Source of the DNA: Hydrangea macrophylla
Taxonomy: Eukaryota > Streptophyta > Magnoliopsida > Cornales > Hydrangeaceae
Length of the DNA stretch: 64,000 bases
Assembly: GCA_033977485.1 (NCBI GenBank)
Contig: CM066998.1
Span: forward strand, 26,847,501 to 26,911,500
Reading direction: 5' to 3'
Below the pieces are notes generated by a model, which worked only from the letters and a program-made list of their open reading frames with translations, was not told the DNA's origin and ran no database searches. This document shows positions 47,738-58,160 of this stretch, one piece after another (within the stretch, counting starts at the first letter, position 1; each line of letters starts with the position of its first letter). A program made the position numbers and the translations under genes.

Positions 47738-48644
47738 TTAAAATGACCTTCCCTGACGTTGTTCCATCCTTTTTCCCCCATCGTTGGTCTATTTAGGCTT
47801 TGAACCACTGGAAGCCATCGAACTAGCTCCTTACGGAGGACGTTTCCTCAGGCAATCCCTAGATTGATGTCCAAGCATCTCATAATCATAGCACTTATCC
47901 CTCATATTAGGTATAGAATTGGTACTACCCATTCCTTGGTTCTTATTCTGGAAGATAGTCATGAAATAGCAGCCAGTGTGTGGTCGATTACAAAGTAGAC
48001 AGATTGGTATGTTGCTCGTTGTCCTTCCTTATCTACCGAAAATGGAACTAGAACCAGAACCCCTTGCAAAAGGTCTCTTGAAAAATCTACCTTGGTTCCA
48101 GTTCCCACCCTCATAATTTCTCTTCCCTTGTTGGCCTTGATGATTTTGCCTCGACCTTTCCATCCCACTTTCGGCCACAAGTGCCATTTATTGTATTACA
48201 GCAACCGTTGAATGTTTATAGGTCTCGACCCTCAAACGGATATTCTCTCTCAACCCATCTTTGTACTTCCTTGCTCTATCTTCCTCTGTCAACACAGACC
48301 CTTTTCCAAATCTCAACAAAGCATTATATTTCAAAGTGTACCCCGTCACAGTCATGTCCCCTTATAGGAGATTATCAAATTCTTTCTTCTTTGCATTGAG
48401 GCCAACTCACGGGAAGAATCGGCCATTAAACTCAGCTTTGAATTCCTCCCAAGTTATCGGTGCTCCCTGGTCTAGAACATTCATCCACCAATTCTGGGCC
48501 TCGCCCCTAAATATATCACTAGCGTTCTTAATCTTCAACGCATCGGACACATATCCATAATCTAATGTTCCGCTAGCGTCGTATTAGAAGTCCCATGAAA
48601 CTTCATCAGTTTCTTCCTAGCAAATTGTTCAAACTCAGATCTCA
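47738..48644 (-). pseudogene. TekD gag, 3' part
   Basis: Frames with LRFGKGSVLTEEDRARKYKDG, a tail rich in G, R and N, and a knuckle remnant HQSRDCLRKRPP near 47840-47880. Several stops and shifts. Cut by Tat2 at 48650. Confidence 0.75.
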
Positions 48645-48929
48645 TACCCTGTAGACACCCCAATTTTGACCAAACGTCGAATTAAGGAGAGTGTCACCTC
48701 CATATTCGATGATGATAAGGACCTAAAGATTTGAAGTATTCCAAGCTCTTCAGAAAGTTCTCCAAATGCGATAAAATTTTCACAGAAAAAAGAAATACCG
48801 GGTATTCAAAAGAATTCAGGAGTGAAAACATCACGTTTGGCAAAGATCCCCAAAAATAAGTTTTTTAGAGGAAAAAGGAGAAAAGAAAAGACCTAAAAGG
48901 GGAAGTTTAACGAAAACCGGCACACGACA

Positions 48930-49195
48930 AATTTTACGGCACTCAATGAGTGTCGTACAGCACTCACAGAATGCCGGACCGGCTCTTACTGAATGCCGCC
49001 GACATTTTCTAACTGCCGTTCGCTTTAACAGTCTGTATTTTGTGATACAATACGTACATGTACGAGGATAAAACAAAAAAAAAACTGAAAAATAATTTTG
49101 ACAAAAACACGACAATCAACATTTTTGAAACGGCTGTCACTGTGCCATTGCGGTTGTCACAAAGTGCCGCATAGGCATCCACTGACTGCCGCAAA
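48930..49195. repeat. CGGCACTCA palindrome cluster in Tat2 U3
   Basis: ACGGCACTCAATGAGTGTCG (48936-48955) is a near palindrome. Related words (GCACTCACAGAATGCCGG, ACTGAATGCCGCC, AAAGTGCCGCATAGG, ACTGACTGCCGC) follow to 49193, all 130-390 bp upstream of the TATA box. Confidence 0.75.
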
Positions 49196-49321
49196 GGATT
49201 TTTAACTACCGCCTTCTGCAGCAGTCTGTCTATTTTCAGGAAGTACGTATTGTACCACCAAATGAGATATTTACACCTATCTTTTTACTCCGAATTCACT
49301 GAAAATACCTTGTTTTTTGTC

Positions 49322-49329
49322 TATAAAAG
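49322..49329 (+). promoter_or_regulatory. Putative TATA box of Tat2 LTR
   Basis: TATAAAAG in GTCTATAAAAGAAGAGG, 672 bp into the LTR; the same word as in Tat1. Confidence 0.6.
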
Positions 49330-51552
49330 AAGAGGGATCTTCCTTGGGATAAAAAAAAAGGGAGAGAGGGAGATACCATAATATACCAAGAGATCACTAC
49401 CACTATAACAACACATATTTGAGAGAGATAGAGAGTTTTTGAGAGCTTGGAAGATCTCCAAAGTAGAGAGCTTTGAGGATAGTTTGGAGGTGATCCTCTA
49501 ACTATAAGTTGTTTCTTTTCATTCTTTCTTTTAAACCTCTAATCTTCAAACTACTTAGTTTTCTTTGTTTCGTTTCTTCTTGTTGTTTATACTTGCCTCT
49601 TGAGATTCTTAGAGATCCTCAATATCTCTCTTGAAAACTCTTGAGTTTGATCCATTGATTCCATGTAAGCTTGTGCTTCCCATAGAAGACATAAGGTTGA
49701 TCATCTTTTACATAAGGACAAGTGGATGAATCCAAACCCTTACCATGGTTTGAGTTCCCCAACTTGGAGTTCTCATGGAATCTCTTTATATTCCTTGAAG
49801 ACTCATGAGTATTAGTCATATCTTCATCTCCAATGACCATCAAATGGTAGGAGAAGGTAGTTTGAGTCTAAGCCTATCTCCATGGTTTAGATTCATCATC
49901 TTGAGATTTTGAGAAGTCTATTCGTACTTCATTTGAAATCTACAAGTATAAGGGCCTTTAGTCTCCAATGACCATCAAATGGTAGGAGAAGTAGTTTGAA
50001 TTAAGCCCAACTTCATGGTTTAATAGTTGGGGGTTAACAAATAAAGTTGAACTTAACAATGAAAGCAATGAGTTCACAACCAGTTTTGATCATAGATTTC
50101 TAGTTGATAATCTAACCGTTGGAATTAAGTGAAACCAACGGGAAAGTGTCTATAACTCAAAGTTCTACCACTGTAATTTTTGCTTTAAGGAGATTTCATG
50201 TTTAAAGTGGTTTGGTCATGAGTTTTGTGAAGTCACTCCAATCTGTCCAGAGTTTCAGAACAGTAACACACTTTTGAAATAAGTAAATCAGAACCTTAAT
50301 AAAGTATTTGTGACCCAAAATAATTTTTTCTAAGTATATTAATGTGTTAAGAAGTCACCCTAAAAAGAACAAAGCATTTCTGATTTTTTTGCTATTTTTA
50401 GAAAATCGTACAAGAATTCTGGAGAGAAGGATGTAGAATGCTGAGTGATGTCTGGTCTTTGTCCAATTTCCGGAGATCCAACTGTTGAAACTTTGATTTC
50501 TTTTTTGGGTTAAACACTAGACACACAGAGGCATCTTGTGTCCAAAATTCATCAAGATTAAACCACGGGAACCATGCTTTTATTTCTTTAAAGTTATAAT
50601 CTGCTCTCAGCAATTTCCAGAATTCTGCAATAGCTTTGATCAATCTTATGAATAATGGCTTAGATGATATTTTAATGAGTTAAGGTTCAAAACATGTTTC
50701 AATAATGATTAGTTAATCTTGAATTCAAAGTTTAAATGATCTAAATCATTGATTATTTCGTAATTTATTCTTGTTCATGTACATGTTCATCTATATGGCT
50801 TGACACTTATAATTAGGACTTAGTTGCTTTAGATTTAATTACATTTGATAGATTTAAGCTAGAAATTTAGGATTGTTATTTCTAACTTCATATCTTGTAT
50901 ACCACGTGGACTAACCCCTTGTTTTGTAGAGCTATTAAGGTATGACTTCTTGAATTCCTTTTTAGTTTAGTTTAATTTCTTGATTTTGTCAATTTTTTCA
51001 ATCTCATGCGCGACACCTTAGAATTAGGACTTGCCTTATGTGAATACATGTGATTAGAGACTCTTGCCTAGGATTTTCTTTCATTTGTATGCATTGCACG
51101 TTTAATATCACGACTGGATCCCGGGTAAGTCCTCTAGTTCCCTATTTGCGTATCATATTGCTTGCTACTTGAATTACGTGGCTTTTGAATGATATTTTGT
51201 AAATTGGTAATTTTTACACCATTTCGACATGTTTGTGTAATGTATACGTATATCTATGTATTAGTTGAGGGCATGCTTAGATTAGTAATTCAATTAAAAG
51301 AATGTTAAGTAGAGGTCTATCACGATATAGGATGAGAAGGGGTGTTTTAGTCTGATAGGCTCCTTCCCTTCTCATTCCATAATCCCCGGACCTAGTTAAT
51401 CTTTGGTTTCGCAAAAGATCAGTTTCTTTTTGAAATGGTTTCTTAGTTTTCTTTTAAAAAAATTAAGTGGCGACTCATTTGTTTTGAATTTGAAATTTAA
51501 AAGAATTTTAAAAGAAAAGCTGTGGGTAAGAAAAATTGCGATATCCACAATC

Positions 51553-51602
51553 TGGCGACTCTGCTGGGGATCGAACCCAGAATCTCTGGTTTCGCAGACC
51601 AG
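51553..51602 (+). other. Tat2 extended primer binding site (50 nt of tRNA-Arg complement)
   Basis: The first 18 nt, TGGCGACTCTGCTGGGGA, are the usual PBS, complementary to tRNA positions 76-59. The next 32 nt continue as tRNA complement: T-arm halves CCCAG (51576-51580) and CTGGG (51562-51566) pair, and anticodon-arm halves CTGGT (51586-51590) and ACCAG (51598-51602) pair around a seven-base loop TTCGCAG. Read as RNA that loop is CUGCGAA. The match ends at position 27. Tat1 has only the 18 nt. Confidence 0.85.
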
Positions 51603-52892
51603 AATTCTAATTTTGGGTTCACTTGAGGATTAGACTTGAAAACATCCTTCTAATTAAATTAATTAATCTTTGTGTGCCTGTTGCATTTCACTTGCATGTC
51701 TCGCCAGTCGATCACACAGAACTATGACCTTGGAAGCTCAAGGCAACCCGGTCGGTCAAGTTATCATGGGACTGTGTGATCACCCCTGATCTCGTACCAT
51801 GTGTTGGTATATGAAGCATCCTATCGGGTGTGTGTCAAGGGTCCCTTATTTGACCAAAACCCAGCTTTTGCATAGTAGCTTCCATAGAACCTTTCAAAGT
51901 TAGGAAATCAATTCTTGATTAGGGTTATGTGCTAGGAAGTCTTGTGTGCCCGGAAGGTATTATCTGAGATGATGACTATGCTCACTTGATACGGGTCATG
52001 TAAACTCTTAATCGCTCTCAAGCAATTCCCTTTTATGTCCCATGACATTTGGGAAGGTGTTAGATTACGAGTATAAGATTACATCTCCTATATCGTATTT
52101 AGCTAAAGCATCATTGACCTTGTATGCATCCGAATCCATGAAGAGTACGGTGATAATCCGATCATATGGTCCTCCTACCCAATAAATTTCAAATCCATCT
52201 TTAAAAGTAAATGGATTTTTGCCGTCTTTATTCGAAAGTTTTCAATCGTTCTTTTCAAAATCGTTGGGGCTCATTTTCTTAAATAAAACTCCAAACTAAC
52301 CTTGCTAAGGTATATTTTCACGTTCTTATCTTCGAAGGAAGAACTCAAAATTTTTGGGATGTTTGCTTTTGAAAAAGTTCACCAACTAAAGAAGTGTTTT
52401 TCAAATGAATTTTCAACCCAATCATCTTTTGTTGGTAAATGTTTTCATCCTCATTTTCGAATAAAAGATTCAAAATTCTTGAGAATTGTTTTTGGAAGAT
52501 CTCATCATCTTGAGAAATGAATTTCGGAAAATTTTAAATAACCAACCTTGGAAAGGGTAATGAGGATCACAATGAGAGGAGAAATTAACGCACTTGACAT
52601 GGGCGAGGATTTTATGTGCTTACATGTTTACGTGTTAGGATTAGGATTTTCTTTTCGTTGGCATATAGAATAGGCACACACACACACATGCATTGCATCC
52701 GTGTGACATATAAAAAGTTTTTACCAAATGTCTTTTAAAAAAAATGTCTTTGTATAACAAAAGGAAGCAGATAAAAAGGTTTTTTTAAAAAAAATTTCAA
52801 AATTTGTTGTAGGAGCAAAAATAGCATCAACATCAAATCAAGCGTGGTTTAGGAATCCCACGGTGAGGCTGGTAAGAAGAGAATACGCTGAC
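51603..52892 (+). other. Tat2 5' leader
   Basis: Untranslated region between primer site and gag. No gene or RNA recognised. A (CA)n run at 52674-52690. Confidence 0.7.
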
Positions 52893-54536
52893 ATGGCCGA
52901 AGAAAGAAACAACGAAGAAATAGCCGGGCTAAGGACACTGGTAGAACAACAAGCGGAGCAAATGAGGCGACAGGCCGAAAACATGAACCGCATGATGGGA
53001 ATGATAGAAGAGCTGAATCGCCGACCACCACCTATAGTTCCGCCAGCTGTGGACCCATCTCACGGAGGAGGAGGAGATTGGTTTGACGATCAAGAGGCGC
53101 AATGGGCTGATGTGCTACAAGACAACAGGGAAAGGGAGAAAGTTGAGAAAGAGAAGTCACTGACCGAGAAAATAGAGAAGTTGGAAAGGGTAATGCGCAA
53201 AGCTCAGGGAGTTGATACCTATCGGATGGAACTGGAAGGGTTGTATGACGGAGTACGTGAGACACTACCTGTCGGGTTTAAGATGCCAATTTTTGACAAG
53301 TTTGATGGGACCGGAAATCCTCGCAGCCATATAAGGATGTGTATTGGAGCTTTTCAACCAAGTGGGCTGAGCACAACCATGATGGCGGTCCTATTCCAAC
53401 AGACTTTGACCGGGGCTGCTTTATCATGGTATCTTACTCTCGAACCAAGCAAGACCAGGGTGTGGGAGGAAGTGATCAAAGCATTTGTGGCACAGTACGA
53501 GTACAATCAAGATTTAGATGTCACTGTCCGAGATTTGGAGACCACTAGGCAAGGGAACAAAGAATCGTTCGCCGAATACCTGAGCATATGGAGGGGAAAA
53601 GTAGTTAAGATGGTACAAAGGCCATCTAAGAAGGACCAAATCCGAATGCTGATGAAGAATTTACAGCCAGTGTATCAAGAAAAGATGAGGTTTCAGTCAA
53701 TCAACACCTTCGCCGAGGTTTTCGACATCGGAACAAGGATAGTGGATGCAATCCAAGAAGGGGTAATTCAGAGAGAGGAACAACCAAACCGGTATAAGAG
53801 ACCAAACTACGGGTCCAACGGAGGACAAACGGGGAGTCACTCCGGCCCTACCAACCTGAATGCACTAAACGGGCTAGAGAAGAAGTTTGACATAACACCA
53901 AAGAGAGGAGGAGACAAAGCACCAAGAAAATTCTCAGATTTGGGAGTATCACTATCGACTGCCCTTGACAGGCTGTTAGCAAAGGGGCATCTCCGTCAGT
54001 TGGTACCTTGACCTCTACCAAGTCTGCTTCCACCGAATTTCCAAGGATACCTATTTTGTAAATTTTATCAGCAGAAGGGTCACTCAACAGATCGATGTAT
54101 GAGATTGAGGCACGAAATCCAGGACCTCATCGATAACAAAGTAATTTCGGAACCACCCACCAAAGCTCCAAATGTTACTAAAAATTCGCTTCCGAATCAT
54201 CAAGTTGTGCCAGCACCGCAGGGTCTTTATCTCTTGGGGGTAGAAGAAGCAACCTTCAATCCGTCCAAGATAATCACTAAGGTCGGGACATCAAGGAAGC
54301 CATACCAGCTGCCAAAGAATTCAACAATCTGTACTTTAGAGGATCAGGCAGGGAAAAGTAAAATAGGACAGTCAGACTGGTGGGTTCAAGGGAGTGACAG
54401 TCGAGACGTGAGCCAAGTAGAAGACGATCTTTTGTATGAGAGCGACAAGGAAGCAGAGGTGGTGGAGGATACTTTGAAAACTGATCCAGAAGTCGACAAT
54501 CTGTGGGCAAGGGAAGAAGTCAGTCATTTAACTTGA
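52893..54536 (+). pseudogene. Tat2 gag
   Basis: ATG at 52893 (MAEERNNEEIAGLRT); the frame upstream of it opens only with GTG. Domains: an N-terminal coiled-coil-like stretch rich in Q and E (about residues 5-50), a Pro-rich linker, then a gag capsid region with FKMPIFDKFDGTGNPRSHI, LSWYLTLEPSKTRVWEE and FAEYLSIWRGKV. A knuckle-like segment with C...GHSTDRC and HEIQDLIDNKVI follows at about 54055-54140. The TGA at 54009 sits before the knuckle and TGA at 54534 ends this stretch; both are probably CGA-to-TGA changes. In a functional copy it would form the virus-like particle. Confidence 0.85.
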
Positions 54537-55730
54537 TCGGGCAGGCACTTTAAACCGCATGAGCTAGAGGAAGATCATCTGGGGAGGGAATTGGACAAGG
54601 GAAAAGGGAAAATGAACGAAGAAGAGGAAGAAGACAGGGTTCTTAAGCAGATGAAGAAAACTCAGGCCAATATCACCATTTAGGGGTTGCTGATAGCATC
54701 AAAATGCCACAGACAGGCAGTGTTGGACGCCCTTAATCAATTTGATGTTCCCATCAACACAGCACCGTAAGATATCGTGGGAATGATTGGCAGAGTTCCG
54801 ACCTTGGCTATTACCTTTTCTTCAGATGACGTGCCCCCCGGAGGACCCATGCTCAACAAGCCGTTGTATGTCACTGTTGAATGTTTGGGGAACACCGTGC
54901 CTGCTTGTCTCGTTGACAACGGGTCTGCTCTGAATGTATGCCCCTTCTGAACAGCCAAACGGATGGGTTTAGATGAATCGTCCTTCGTACCATCCCAACA
55001 AAAGGTCAGGGTATATGACAACACTCAGAGAGCAGTCATGGGTATCATCTCTCTTAACTTCGTCATTGGACCAGTGGATAAACAAGCCGAATTTCAAATC
55101 ATTGATATCCCCGCCTCTTTTAATTTATTGCTAGGGAGGCCATGGTTGGATAGCTTGGGTGTCATACCATCCACCATTCATCAAAAGGTCAAATGTGTTT
55201 GGGAGGGCAAGGTCTGCGACATCCTCGGGGATAGCTGGATTCGTTCATTTGAAGCTTCGTCAAGCACACCGGTTCTAGAATTACAGCTGCAAGAAGAAGA
55301 AGCAAGCATGGGAGGGTTCGAGTTTGTCGGCATGATTGGGGAGGAAAAGCCGAAAGAATTCCTGCCACTGTACTTTGACCAATACGCAAGCCCGTTGGTC
55401 GTAGGGATCATAAAGAAAATGGGTTTCTTTCCAGGATTAGGATTGGGAAAGAACCACCAAGGCCTGCCAGAGTTTCCAAAAATCCCTACTCAGACTCATA
55501 CTCACGGTCTGGGGTACCAACCACTCAAGAAAGGGCAAAAAGAAAAGAAGAAAGCTGCCGATGCGCCATTAGACCCTTACCTAAAGACGCTCAACGGGTA
55601 TTTTATGAAGGAAGGAGAAGATTTCCCCTTTTATGGCTTCCCAGAGCCATGGGTGGACCAGAAAGATAAACGTTTGAAGCCGGGGTTTGAGATGTTTTTT
55701 CCCCTGAATTCACCAAGTACGAAGACCCGT
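54537..55730 (+). pseudogene. Tat2 protease region with G-patch-like segment
   Basis: Same frame as gag. CLVDNGSALNV near 54907-54940 is the Tat-type protease active site, with LLLGRPWLDSLGVIPST downstream. A glycine-rich segment, MGFFPGLGLGKNHQG...GLGYQP (about 55418-55525), resembles a G-patch, an RNA-binding motif (inference). Stops at 54681 (TAG), 54769 (TAA) and 54948 (TGA) interrupt it, and the frame shifts near 55718. Confidence 0.8.
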
Positions 55731-56452
55731 TTTTGCAAATGCCTAAAAAGTCTGTTACCGTCAACGATTAGATTGGTGTACTGGACGGACTGGTTATACA
55801 GAACCTGTTGAGCGAAGGAGGGGTAAAAGCTGAAGAAAAAGGGAAAGAAGACAAGGGTCTGGAAGTTGATGCTGAGGAGGGGAATGTTGAGGATGTGCTG
55901 GAAGAAAAGCCGAAGGAAGAAGAGGAAGAACCAAAGGAAGAACCAGAAAAGGAAGAGAAGACGAAAATCGGGGGACTGCCAGGTTGTAACACTGTGGAGC
56001 TCAAGCAGGGGGCCAACAAAGAGTGGGTCTTTGAGTCTAGTGATAAGTATCCCCCTCACCCAGAGTCTGTAATGGCCCAAATGAGGCGTCTTACTACCGC
56101 TATGTTTGTTGTAATCACTCCTAACAAGATTAATGAAAGTATGACTAATTTTGCCTACTCGAATGCGCTTAATGAATGTGAAATACCTGATGAATTGCAA
56201 AAATTAATTGAAAAAGAAAATGAATCTGCATGCAAAATCATAGAGAACACCCTAACAATTAATCTGGGAAATGAAGACAACCCTCAAAATATTTTTATTG
56301 GCTCAACACTTAGCAATGAAGAAAGCAAAGAACTAATCAATCTATTGAATGAATTCAAAGATGTTTTTGCATGGTCTTATAATGATATGCCAAGTATTGA
56401 TCCAAGAATAGTCCAGCACCGCATCCCTCTCTTTCCAATTCAAAACCCATAA
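55731..56452 (+). pseudogene. Tat2 protease-RT linker with acidic tract
   Basis: A shifted frame with a TAG near 55773, then a strongly acidic tract (EEKPKEEEEEPKEEPEKEEK, near 55905-55965). An Asn/Glu-rich segment and FAWSYNDMPSIDP, the usual lead-in to the RT of Tat elements, follow. The frame closes at 56452 by another shift. Confidence 0.75.
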
Positions 56453-57645
56453 AACAAAAATTGAGGCGAATGAGGCCAGAATGGGCACTTAAAGTAAAAG
56501 AGGACGTTGAAAAGCAATTAAAAGCTGGATTTTTGATGGTCACCGAGTATCCTGAGTAGATTGCCAACATTGTGCCTGTCCCAAAGAAGGATGGTCGTGT
56601 TAGGGTTTGCGTTGATTTTCGAGACCTAAACAAAGCAAGCCCTAAAGACGATTTTCCTTTACCACACATCGACGTGTTGGTTGATAACACCACCGAACAT
56701 GAGCTTCTGTCCTTTATGGATGGATTCTCCGGCTATAACCAGATCCTAATGGCACCAGAAGATAGAGAGAAAACCACTTTTATCACGCCATGGGGAACAT
56801 ACTGCTATAGGGTGATGCCATTTGGGCTCAAGAATGCAGGAGCAACATATCAGCGGGCCACTACCACGTTATTGCACGACATGATCCATAAAGAGGTGGA
56901 AGTGTATGTGGAGACGATATGATTGTGAAATCTAAGGAGAGGGGAGGTCACTTGGAAGCTCTGAGGAAATTCTTCAGGAGGTTAAGGGAGTTTAGGATCA
57001 GATTAAACCCACAGAAATGTACCTTCAGAGTCACCACAGGAAAATTGTTAGGGTTCCTTATTACTCAGAGGGGAATCGAAGTAGACCCGACCAAGATGAA
57101 AGCCATAGTCAAAATGCAGCCACCCAAGAATGAAAAATAGCTGAGGGGGTTCCTGGGTAGAATACAATTCATAAGCCATTTTATCTCAAAACTCACCATG
57201 AACTGCGACCCGCTATTTAAATTACTCAGAAAAAGAGAGAAGTTTGAGTAGGATACCTTGTGTCAGAAAGCCTTCAATAAGATCAAAACTTACCTCCAAA
57301 ACCCATCTGTCCTGTCACCACCTTCACCCGGGAAGCCTCTGCTGCTGTACCTTTCTGTGACTGAAGATTCAATTGGATGCATGTTGGCCCAAAAAGGAGA
57401 AGAAGGACACGTAAAAAAGGCCATTTATTATTTGAGCAAAAGGATGACCGGATACGAGTTGAAGTACTCACCCTTAGAAAAAGCATGTTAGGCCTTAGTC
57501 TGGTGTGCCCGTCGCCTTAGGCATTATATGTTGGCCTTCCCCGTGATCTTAATCTGCCTAATGGATCCGCTCAAATACCTGTTTGAAAAACCTGCCTTAA
57601 CTAGTAGGATTTCCTGATGGACCATGATGCTAGCCGAGTTTGATA
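56453..57645 (+). pseudogene. Tat2 reverse transcriptase and first RNase H
   Basis: Fingers/palm: IVPVPKKDGRVRVCVDFRDL, SPKDDFPLPHID, FSGYNQI, TPWGTYCYRVMPFGLKNAG. The catalytic Y-V-D-D is broken at 56905-56920 by two extra bases, which also shift the frame. The connection has FLGFLITQRGIEVDP. RNase H 1 has LYLSVTEDSIGCMLAQ and KRMTGYELKYSPLEKAC. Stops at 56556, 57138, 57249, 57488 and 57615. Inactive. Confidence 0.85.
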
Positions 57646-58160
57646 TCAGATATGTCACCTCCAAATCTGTCAAGGAGAGAGCCATCGCTGAGTACCTAGC
57701 TGATTTCGCCGTGGAAACTGGGGAGAAAGGAGAATTCAAGTTTCCTGACGAAGGAGTGATGGAGGTAAGGGAGGATTTGTGGAAGATGTATTTCAATGGG
57801 GCCGCCAATCAATTAGGCTACGGAGTCGGGGTTATCCTTGTAGCACCTGATGGAACCCCTACCCCATTGGCCGTCAAGCTTAAGTACAACTCAACCAATA
57901 ACACAGCAGAGTACGAAGCATGCATAGTGGGAATGGAGGCAGCGCTAGCCTTAAAAGTTAAAAAAGTTGATGTGTTCGGAGATTCCAAATTGATCATATC
58001 CGAAGTGCGGGGAGATTGGAGGGTGAAACACGAGAAGTTGAGGCCATACCATGACTATTTGGAGAGTTTGAAAGAACAATTCAAGACGATATCATTCTAC
58101 TACCTTCCCCGGGAGGAAAACCAATTGGTTGATTCCCTAGCAACCCTGGCATCAATGATA
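57646..58160 (+). pseudogene. Tat2 second (archaeal-type) RNase H
   Basis: A second RNase H after the first is a hallmark of the Tat lineage. Visible: LWKMYFNGAANQLGYGVGV, NTAEYEACIVGMEAAL, VFGDSKLII and ENQLVDSLATLASM. The first catalytic Asp (usual YFDG) is Asn here. The Glu, middle Asp and last Asp remain. The frame itself is open from 57624 to 58586. Confidence 0.85.

Larger units (their letters stand above)
41429..48649 (-). mobile_element. TekD: Tekay-like element with chromodomain, broken
   Basis: Minus-strand gag, protease, RT, RNase H, integrase and chromodomain, then PPT and the first 433 bp of its 3' LTR. A solo LTR splits RT (43834-46659), Tat2 splits gag (48650) and Tat1 cuts the 3' LTR (41428). 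All coding frames are decayed. Confidence 0.85.
48650..51549 (+). repeat. Tat2 5' LTR (2,900 bp)
   Basis: TGTAGACACC to ATATCCACA. U3 to about 49320 has repeated CGGCACTCA/TGAGTGCCG-type words. A TATA box follows. Near the 3' end, AAGTGGCGACTC mirrors the primer site. Only one copy is in the window, so its age cannot be judged. Confidence 0.85.

Noticed and set aside
51553..51602. A tRNA gene on the minus strand
   Set aside because: Only the 3' half is present: no D-arm and no 5' acceptor strand, and it sits exactly at the LTR border where a primer site belongs. CCA is encoded, unlike nuclear tRNA genes.
52863..52892. N-terminal extension of Tat2 gag
   Set aside because: The upstream start would be GTG; the ATG at 52893 has a better context and fits related gag proteins.
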